A program made the translations under genes and the position numbers. DNA of 64,000 nucleotides, from the NCBI GenBank assembly GCA_037349315.1, contig JBAIAC010000010.1, positions 29,614,001-29,678,000 on the forward strand. The letters are read 5' to 3'. Under the pieces are notes generated by a model that was given only the letters and a program-made list of their open reading frames with translations, was not told the DNA's origin and made no database searches. This DNA is from Chelydra serpentina (Eukaryota; Chordata; Testudines; Chelydridae). Positions within the stretch are counted from its first letter, which is position 1, and the number at the start of each line of letters is the position of its first letter. Below, one piece after another: positions 56,182 through 64,000 of the stretch.

Positions 56182-56896
56182 ATGGGGTGCAGAAAATTTA
56201 TAAGGGAAGCTAAAGATGTCAGGGAATTGTCCATAGCTGTCAGGGCTAAGGACAATAAGGAGCTTAAGTATACTAAGAACAAAACAAATCCCAGCAATGT
56301 TATACATGCATCGCTAAATGGTGATAGTAAAATTCTTAATAATGATGCAAAAAAGGCAAAAGTTTTCAATAAATATTTCTATTCTGTATTTAGAAAAAAG
56401 CAGGATGACATACTCATATCACATGTAAATGATGAAGTACTTTCCAGTCTTTAGTAAACAAGGAGGATATTGAGTAACATTTATTAGGAACAAACATTTT
56501 TAAATGAAGAGGCTTGGATAATTTGCACCCAAAAGAAGACGAGTTGGCTGATGAGATCTCTGGCTTGCTGATTTTAATTTTTAATAAATCTTGGAATACC
56601 TGGGTAATTCCAGAAGTCTGGAAGAGTCCTTTTGCTGTGCAAGTAATCAAAAAGGGTAAATGGGATATCTCAGATAGCTATAGGCCAGTTAGCCTAACGT
56701 CACCCCCAGACAAAATAATGGAAAAGCTGATATGACATTCAGTTAATAGAGAATTAAAGGATATTAATATAATTAATAACAGTCAACATAGTTTTATGGA
56801 ATGTAGGTCTTGTCAAAGAAATCTGATTTTATTCTTTGATGAGATTACAAGTTTGGTTGATAAAGGTAACTGTGTAGATGCAATAAACGTATTTAG
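56182..56896 (+). pseudogene. Old CR1 ORF2, linker and first half of RT
   Basis: Segments [56 protein letters not shown] and CRSCQRNLILFFDEITSLVD align in order with the young CR1 at codons about 415-590. It is broken by stops near 56454 and 56735 and then by the element at 56899. Confidence 0.85.
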
Positions 56897-56898
56897 AC

Positions 56899-57113
56899 CA
56901 GGCCTGCACAACATATGGCCCGCGGAGCCTCTCTGTGTGGCCCGTGGGAGGCTGGCTAAAAAAAAAAAAAAAAAAAGAAAAAAAATTTTTTTTTGCTCAA
57001 CGACTTTGGCCGGAGAGTTTTTTTTTTGCTCAACAACTTTCCTCACCTCCGGCCCTCGGCTTTTTTCTTTGGAATAATGTGGCCCTCACTGCTTTACGAG
57101 TTGTGCAGGCCTG
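56899..57113. mobile_element. hAT-type element, CAGGCCTGCACAAC family, copy 2
   Basis: A perfect 8-bp duplication ATTTAGAC flanks it (56891-56898 and 57114-57121). Termini CAGGCCTGCACAAC / GTTGTGCAGGCCTG are identical to those at 29976-30458. The interior has A17-A19 and T9 homopolymers and TTTTGCTCAACGACTTTGGC repeated as TTTTGCTCAACAACTTTCC. Confidence 0.93.
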
Positions 57114-57121
57114 ATTTAGAC

Positions 57122-58061
57122 TTCTGATTAAAAAGTTATCACTATACAATATAAATATAGCACATGTTTAATGGATGAAGAACTGGTTAATTGACAGATC
57201 TCAAGAAGTAGTTGTCAACAAGGAATCATCATAGAATGGGCGGGAGATTTTCTAGTGGGGTTCTGCAGGGATTGGTCCTAAATCTGATGCTATTCAATAT
57301 TTTCATCAATGATCGGGAAGTAAATATAAATTCACTGCTGATAAAATTTGCGGATGACACAAAGATTGGTGGAGTGGTAAATAATGATAAGGATAGCAGT
57401 CATGCAGAACAATCTGGTAAACTGGGTCAAGTCAAACAAAATGTGTTTAAATACAACCAAAAGCAAAGTTATATTTTTAGGAAGGAAGAATGCAGAGTGA
57501 AGGTCTGTATTCTGGAAAGCAGTGATTCTGAAAAGAATCTAAGGATTAGAACAGACAAGCAACTCAACATGGGTTCCCAGTGCAATACTCTGGCAAAAAG
57601 GGCTAATGCGATCTTGGGATGTATAAACAGGGGAGTAATTAGTAGGAGTATGGAGGTGATTTTACCTCTGTAAACAGCATTGGCGAACCAATACTGGAAT
57701 GCCACATACAGATCTGATGTCCACATTTTAAAAAAAGATGTTGAAATAATTGGAGAAGGTGTAGAAAAGAGCCACAAAAATTATTGGAGGGATGGAGAAA
57801 ATGCCTTAAGTGAGAGACTCAATCTGTTCAGATTATCAAAAATAAATAAATAAATAAATAAATAAAAATTTTGAGAGGTCATTTGATTACAGTGTACAAG
57901 TACCTTCAGAGGGAAAAAATACCAGGTAGTGAAAAGTTATTTAATCTAGTAAAGAAAGGCAGAACAAAAACCAATGTCTGGAAGCTGAAGCCAGACAAAT
58001 TCAAATTAGAAATTAGGCACACATTTTTAACAAGCAGTTGGATTAACCAGTGAAACCACTG
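57122..58061 (+). pseudogene. Old CR1 ORF2, second half of RT
   Basis: In the 57212-57673 frame: SSGVLQGLVLNLMLFNIFIN (motif B, PQG changed to LQG), KFADDTKIGG (motif C), LRIRTDKQLNMGSQCN, ILGCINRGVISRSMEVILPL. The C-terminal region continues in other frames (57871-58053, KLEIRHTFLTS). An (AAAT)n run at 57839-57868 lies within it. Confidence 0.85.
57839..57868. repeat. (AAAT)n microsatellite
   Basis: Six to seven AAAT units that expanded within the old CR1. Confidence 0.9.
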
Positions 58062-58398
58062 CAGGGCCTGCACACCCACTAGGCGACCCTAGGCAGTCAC
58101 CTAGGGCGCCACAATTTGGGGGCGCCTGGCCACGGCTGCTGCCTGCCTCCCAGCTCCGCGGCTGAGCCGGGAGCCTGGGAGGGGGGAGCGCCACGGGTGG
58201 GGGGAGGCTGCCGGGCTGCCAGCCCGTGAGGGGTGGAGAGCGGGGGGGAGGGGATTGGGTGCCACGGGGGGCGGGGTTGGCGGTGTTAGCTGGGCGGGGG
58301 GGGGAGGCCCAGGGGGGGCAGTGTTAGCTGGGGGGGTGGCGCAGGGCTAGTGCAAGGAAGTTTCGCCTAGGGCGCGAAACTTCCTTGCACCAGCCCTA
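58062..58398. mobile_element. hAT-type element, CAGGGCCGG family, reversed copy
   Basis: An 8-bp duplication AACCACTG flanks it (58054-58061 and 58399-58406). It begins CAGGGCCTGCACACCCACTA and ends GCACCAGCCCTA. The hairpin TGCAAGGAAGTTTCG, 9-nt loop, CGAAACTTCCTTGCA (58351-58389) is that of 47722-47764, here at the right end, so the copy is inverted relative to that one. The interior is G-rich with GTTAGCTGGG repeats. Confidence 0.92.
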
Positions 58399-58486
58399 AA
58401 CCACTGTCAAAGGAAGTGGTGGATTCTCTGTCTCTTGATGTCTTCAGACCAAGACTGAATGCATTTCTGAAGGATATGCTTTAGCC

Positions 58487-58819
58487 CAGGGTCGGCAACC
58501 TTCGGCACATGGCCCATCAGGGTAATCCGCTGCGGGCCGCGAGACATTTTGTTTACGTTGACCATCCTCAGGCACAGCCCCCCGGAGCTCCCAGTGGCCG
58601 CGGTTCACCATTCCCAGTCAATGGGAGCTGCGGGAAGCGGCGGCCAGTACGTCCCTGTGGCCTGCTGCTTCCTGCAGCTTCTGTTGGCCGGGAATGGCGA
58701 ACTGTGGCCACTAGAAGCTGCGGGGGGCTGTGCCTGCGGACGGTCAACGTAAACAAAATGTCTCACGGCCTGCAGCGGATTACCCTGATGGGCTGTGTGC
58801 TGAAGGCTGCCAACCCCTG
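58487..58819. mobile_element. hAT-type miniature element with GC-rich core
   Basis: Flanks CTTTAGCC (58479-58486) and CTTTAGCA (58820-58827) are an 8-bp duplication with one change. Termini CAGGGTCGGCAACCTTCGGC and, reversed, CAGGGGTTGGCAGCCTTCAG. Long inverted arms; the centre shares CCCAGTGGCCGCGGTTC and CAATGGGAGCTGCGGGAA with the element at 2232-2564. Confidence 0.9.
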
Positions 58820-58972
58820 CTTTAGCAAACCCAATTATTGCACTCAATATAGAGGTAACTGGGTGAAATTTAATGGCCTGTGATATACAGGACGTCAGAC
58901 TAGATGATCTATTAGTTCCTTCTGGTCTTAAACGCTATGAAAAGCTGTTTTGGCTATATTGCCTCTCAGCCC

Positions 58973-59266
58973 AGGGCTACACTGGGGGGGGGGGGGTCGA
59001 TCTATGATACGCAGCTTCAGCTACGTGAATAACGTAGCTGAAATCGGCGTATCGTAATCGACTTACCTGGCCGTGAGGACGGCGGCGAGTCGATTGCTGC
59101 CGCTCCCACGTCGACTCCACTTCCACCTTTCGATGAGGTGGATTTCCGGAGCTGACGGGGAGCGCTTTCGGGGATCGATTAATCGCGTCTAAACGAGACG
59201 TGAAAAATCGATCCCCGATAGATCGATTGCTACCCGCCGATCCGGCGGGTAGTGAAGACAAGCCCT
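58973..59266. mobile_element. MITE with AGGGCTACACT / AGTGAAGACAAGCCCT ends
   Basis: The termini are inverted matches. Inside are perfect hairpins TTCAGCTACGT-GAATA-ACGTAGCTGAA and TACCCGCCG-ATC-CGGCGGGTA, plus ATCGATCCCCGATAGATCGAT. A G13 run lies near 58984-58996. It fits a turtle miniature family I recall with TCGATCCCCGATAGATCGATTG. No target duplication was defined. Confidence 0.75.
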
Positions 59267-62200
59267 TAGAAATAACAGCTGTAATTTGTTGATTTAAAAA
59301 AGTCTTAACACCTGTTTTTCACATCATTTCCAAAACCTGCTTGTAACTTCAGGTTTGTTTCCTACCTTGACAAGATCTAGTGCACAGGATCATTTTTGAG
59401 AACTTATGCTTATTTTTGGAGTTACTTATCTTGACAATGGGAACATATGACTATCTGTCTACTGCTGGTAAACCTGATAACATTTGTCAAAAGCATTTAT
59501 GTTCCCTGTGTTATGTAAATATCCAGCATACTTTGCAAAATTTGTCAGTAGTCTGCAAGGATTTCTGTGAAGGTGATAAACTCCACAGAGACTACTGCTG
59601 AGATTGCATGATGGGTAAGCCTCCAAAGCAGGTCTATTAGCTGGCTATAACAGGATAGCAGTTTTTTCCTTTTAGAAATTAAAAAAGGTCGTTGCCATCA
59701 AATAACCCTTATTTTTCTTGTTTAACAGGACTTGTTGCTAAGTATTATGTCCTTACACTACTAACATGTTTAGTGGTATGTTTCAGAGGTGGTCAGATCG
59801 GGCCTAGATCTATCCTGTTTCCCAATGACTGCTCTGAAAATTAAGGGCAGTAACCATTAGGTTAGGGAAGAACAAATAGTTATTTAGAAGTCTGTAAATA
59901 TGCTGCTCAGAATTTGTTAGACATGTTATATTGGAAAAAACAAGGTTTCAGAAGTAATTTCCAATTTAAAAAAAAAATCAAAATTTAAATAACTAATGTA
60001 TAGAAAAAGTGAAAATAACTGTCTTGTCTATTATAAACAAATGCTGATCTCCTTAACTAGATTCCTGTGTTACCAGATACTTCCACCACAGCCTCCTCCT
60101 TTAGGAGTTGGTAGGTAGCTGTCTGTGAACTAACAATGATAAAAAAAAAATATCACAGAATCACTTGCTTCCAGTACTGAATAAGGAACTCTATTCAAAT
60201 AAATAAAACAAGTATTATCCCTAGAACTACTCTGTCTCTTTCTGCTTCACTGCAGAATCTTCTCCATTCTCTTTTCTGCCTAGCTTCTAGCTTCCAGCCA
60301 CAGATTTAAAGAAACAGTACATATATCTTCATGACTCCAGCAGCTTCACAATCTTTGACTCCTGTCACTAAGATCTGTCTCTTTCATCCTTCTCTTAAGC
60401 CCTCAACCCATTAATCCTATGAAAAGGCCTCCCATGATGATTACTGGGGGATTGAAACATGGAACTTTCAACACTAAAAGCCTGGGTCTTTACCACCTGA
60501 ACTAAAGGAGTAAGTACTTTAGCTAGAAGCAATAGCATGTTCTTATTCTCTTCTGTGGGTCAACATTTGCAAGCTACCTGCACACAGAGGTAATACCAAC
60601 TTCACATTGACTTTCCTAGTTGGGTAGCTACACAAAATAAATGCATTCCATGTTTGCATTGCTTGGTGTTTAACTCTGCATTTACATAATTTCAAGTGTT
60701 TCTGACTTAAGCATAGAATTTCCTGACTATTTAGGCATTTACTTTTTGTAACACTGCAATATTCTGGGGCTTGTAAAATTTCTTAAATGATACAGTTTAC
60801 AATTTTCGTTCCATTATATCAAAAGGTTTTAGGCCTCAGTTATACATGCAAAGGAATAACATGGTTTCACATGACTGCAGATAAGATATTTATTTGAAAT
60901 TTAGCTAGCTGTTTTAAAAGTTGTTTTAGGACCATTTATTTCACTTTATCTTTAAACACTTATTAGTCTTTGGAAGAGATGTAAAATCAAGGTCCTGACA
61001 ATCTGTTGTCATTAAAGGTCTTCCAACATTCAACACACAGAACTACATGCAAGTCAGTGGGAGCTGGGGAGAGGATCAGCACCTCTGATAATCAGGCACT
61101 AAGAATTCCTTGACAATTTTAGCAAAAGTAGGGTTATTAAATCTAATGTTCTGGCCAGATCTGAATGTAGGTAATAATATTGTTTACTCAGCTGTCTCAT
61201 ACCTCTTTCCATTGGATATGATGTTCTTCATTTTCTTTCCTAAACTGTTGTGTTTGGTACTGCAGTGAACACTGTTAACAGCTGATATGTTCCATTCCAG
61301 AAGCCTAATTCTACCACTGCAGGATAAAAGTATATCCCATTGACTTTAATGGGAGTATTATTCATAATGATGGGTAAGATTCACCCTGGTGCAGATGGCC
61401 AGTACAAGTCCTACTCACCACTGAATTCCAATTTAAGACCTCAAAATTGGTCTTAAGTAAGGTTTAAGCAGTGCATAGGTCTTAAACTGGCCCATGTATA
61501 AATTGAATCTGTTCTTCCGGTGGGGAAATAGGGTTTTGCAGATGGCTGTGTTTCAACGGTGGATGAAGGGATCACAAGCCAAATCCTGCTCATCACACTC
61601 ATATGAATAGTTCCAATGAATGAATATCAGAAGCAGGATTTTGGCCCACTATATAACTTATCTTTTGAGATGAAAGACACTACAGAAGTGTAAAAGAATT
61701 ATTCCTCCTTTTAGGCATTTAGATTCAGTTATGATCCTAAATATCATAGCCACAAGTTATATAATATTGGGACTCATATAAACTGCGTGCAACTTCATAA
61801 TAGGAAAAGCTTTATCATAGCCAGGTACCTATCAAGATATACCAGCAGGAGGAAAAGAACAGTTACTCAAATGCAGATTTAATAGTGAACTCCCCCTCCA
61901 TTTAGAACTTATGCAGTATTGTCCAGTTATTAGTAGATAAATAAATGCTATGTTGTACAAATATTAAATATTCTTTAAATATTGTCAAAATAAACAAGAA
62001 AGGTGTGGTAACTTCTGAGTAACTGTAAGGATTGTAAAAAACTTTTTTGAATATCCTTTTAAAAGGGCACCATCAACATAAAAATCATGAACCATATTAA
62101 TTTATAACAATGGAGTTACAGCAGGGATGAATTTGATCTACTGTATTTTAATATATATTTATCTGCTTTAATATCACTTTAAATTATTTTGAAAATTCTT

Positions 62201-62480
62201 TCATGTGGAAATAATTAACTTTTCATAATTTTCGCTGTTTGTCTCCTTTTACCTTTTGGATTTTCATTAGCTTGGAAACTTGACTCGTCAGATTTCACTT
62301 TCAGCCTGGTCAGCATCAGTCCCTAGTTCTCACGCACGAGCATAATACAAGAGCATATTTAAATCCCTACTGTAAAAAAAGTTTCAGTCTTTGAGAGAGA
62401 TCACCACAAATCTGTTAAGTCATATTTTATAGACAGCAGAATTAAGACATTTATACAAAATAGTTAAGAGAAGTTTATGG
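59267..62480. other. Upstream region with no recognised gene
   Basis: No exon of PHACTR2 or of a neighbouring gene was recognised. 61310-61480 and 61590-61650 contain short palindromic miniature-repeat relics (TCCCATTGACTTTAATGGGAG). Confidence 0.4.
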
Positions 62481-62483
62481 CAT

Positions 62484-62545
62484 ATATATACAGGGGATCA
62501 GACTAGATGATCATAGTGGTCCCATTGGAAATATTAATCTTTTAA
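62484..62545 (+). repeat. Old CR1/L3 3' tail relic
   Basis: GGGGATCAGACTAGATGATC then ATAGTGGTCCCATTGG is the standard old CR1 3' motif. Confidence 0.6.
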
Positions 62546-64000
62546 AATTCAGATATGAGGCAGACAGGAATTTGAACTCAGGTTAAAACCTTCAGCCAGG
62601 GCAATTAATATGCAAAAGGAGGGTATTTAGGCCAGAACCATAAGCAGACATACCTTGGAGGAGAGCTGCTTATTTAGAAGTAAAATGTATTTCTGCTGGG
62701 AGCCAAGTAGTCCTTGTCTACACTAGGCTCTCCCCCATGACATTTCCCCTGGTAGGTTGGAAAGTTAGGAGGTGCGAGGGGGAGGAGAGATGACTAGTGT
62801 GGACACAGTGCATATACACATCATCAAAAGAACTGTTTAAACCGAGTAAGAAAAACAACATCCAAAACGAATTGCTCAAAGCAACAAAGAATCCTGACTG
62901 GATTGAGGGGAGGGACATACAATGGATACTTCAGATGAGTGTGTGCTAACCTTCTAAGTGGCCATCTAAAGTAAAAACATTTGTGGAGAATGCCTGATAT
63001 AATAATGAATAGAATAACACCTTTTATATCAAAAGCATCAGAGTCTATACTTGGGATGATATGATAAATGTATTGGAAGAAGACACCTACCCAAAGAAAC
63101 AGAGACCCTGGGCTCAATACTGGGGTGCAATATTGGTCACATTTCACCATCTAAAAAGCTTACCCATGAGCTTTCCAAGGATCGGCTAGCATGTACCAGA
63201 TGTACTTCTTGACTTCAGGGCAGAGGGTAGAACAGGACAAGCTGAGGGGACAAACCCCATATTTTGGACCTGAACTACTCTGACATTTTTCATTTAATCA
63301 CCAAGTAGAAATATGTTGTTAGTGCAGCTTTAGCAGTACTTGGCTGAAAAATCCAAATCTACTTAGAACAAGCTGTTTCAGATGCAGAAAGAACAGTTCA
63401 AGTAATACCAATAATACTTAGGACTTAGTGTGCTGAAAGGGAAACGCTCTCTCTTTCCCCAACTTGAAATCTACTCAGTTTCAAACAATGAGTAATTTCA
63501 GGTATTATGCCTTATGCCCTGCCAGTTTGTGGTTTTACAATCATATTTTCCTATTTAATTCCCCCCCCACACACACTTCTCTGCGGCTGCAAGACCCACA
63601 CAACGGAAAAGGAACACTGATTAACTGAATGACTACATAGTTAGGTAACAGTGAAACTGACTATACTCAAAGTGCTGTCAAAAGCACAAAGTAGCCAAAC
63701 TGAAAAAATAAAGAAAAGGACTTCCCCCCTCTCAAATCTGTTTCACATGTAGTAATCTTGGATGTTACTTGTGATACTGGTAGAGTATCTGCACTTTCAG
63801 GCAGAAGTGTGGTTTTTAATTTGATGGAACAATTTCAAATAATTGTACAAACAATAACTAGTCAATCTCCACAACATTCCTGCACAATTGATATTCTCCA
63901 GTCTCTCTAGTTGTGGATCTATCACTTTAAATATCTGCTACTGTACTAGCCCTGCTGCACTAGCCCTTGTGGATACATTTCTGTGTGTTCTTCATGGCAA
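62546..64000. other. Upstream region with no recognised gene
   Basis: A 108-codon minus frame (62824-63150) is hydrophobic in part but has no recognisable family, start context or splice support. 62705-62830 (TCTACACTAGGCTC, GACTAGTGTGGACAC) may be an old MITE. Nothing else was seen. Confidence 0.4.

Larger units (their letters stand above)
54120..58940 (+). mobile_element. Old CR1 copy broken by four hAT-type insertions
   Basis: CR1 sequence occurs as 54120-54264 (endonuclease end, with a LGLVIMS-like relic of the SDH motif region), 55950-56898 (linker and first half of RT), 57114-58061 (second half of RT), 58399-58486 (C-terminus) and 58820-58940 (3' tail GTCAGACTAGATGATCTATT, TTCCTTCTGG). 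All are on the plus strand in CR1 order. Stops and frameshifts are frequent, so it is much older than the copy at 35560-38693. The gaps are the elements at 54265-55949, 56899-57113, 58062-58398 and 58487-58819. Confidence 0.85.

Overview
The window is vertebrate nuclear DNA, most likely from a turtle (Cryptodira). This rests on a tRNA-derived SINE of the tortoise Pol III/SINE type with a CR1-like tail (28303-28493), CR1 LINEs ending in the ATTCTATGATTCTATGA-type terminus, CORE-SINE/MIR relics, many hAT-type miniature elements with 8-bp target duplications, and DIRS-like and Ty3/gypsy remnants. There are no operons, CRISPR arrays or other prokaryotic features.

The only host gene I can support is PHACTR2 (phosphatase and actin regulator 2), on the minus strand. 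The exon with the start codon is at 52941-52983: strong Kozak context, an in-frame stop just upstream, and a GTGAGT donor. The next coding exon is at 5436-5603; it encodes the conserved N-terminal segment with the basic KPWKWRKKK patch and has an AG acceptor and a GTATGT donor. The codon phases agree (phase 1), so 5604-52940 is a 47.3-kb intron. 1-5435 is the start of the following intron, and 52984-64000 is 5' UTR, promoter and upstream DNA. No further PHACTR2 exon was recognised.

Almost everything else is transposable-element sediment. Main landmarks: a palindromic hAT element at 2232-2564; a pogo/Tigger-like TA-flanked element at 11791-11988 inside an LTR-like repeat; a MIR split by a MITE (13840-14345); a decayed CR1 next to a minus-strand Ty3/gypsy pol remnant (16445-18540); hAT-type elements at 20657-21076, 25537-25903, 29976-30458, 30749-30886 and 49611-49749; a DIRS-like remnant with inverted end sequences (32975-34660); a young CR1 with an 821-codon endonuclease/reverse-transcriptase frame (35560-38693); a solo LTR with a perfect 5-bp duplication (41576-41959); and a hAT element nested inside another (47313-48081).

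Upstream of PHACTR2, an old CR1 copy (54120-58940) has been interrupted four times by hAT-type elements, one of them about 1.7 kb long with the remains of its own transposase. I found no convincing new biological system. The most useful observations are the PHACTR2 exon pair, the nested insertions that give relative ages, the DIRS-like arrangement, an inverted duplication ending in a perfect hairpin near 32.3 kb, and modular exchange of ends and cores among the hAT miniature elements. All family names come from recognition by eye; no database search was possible.
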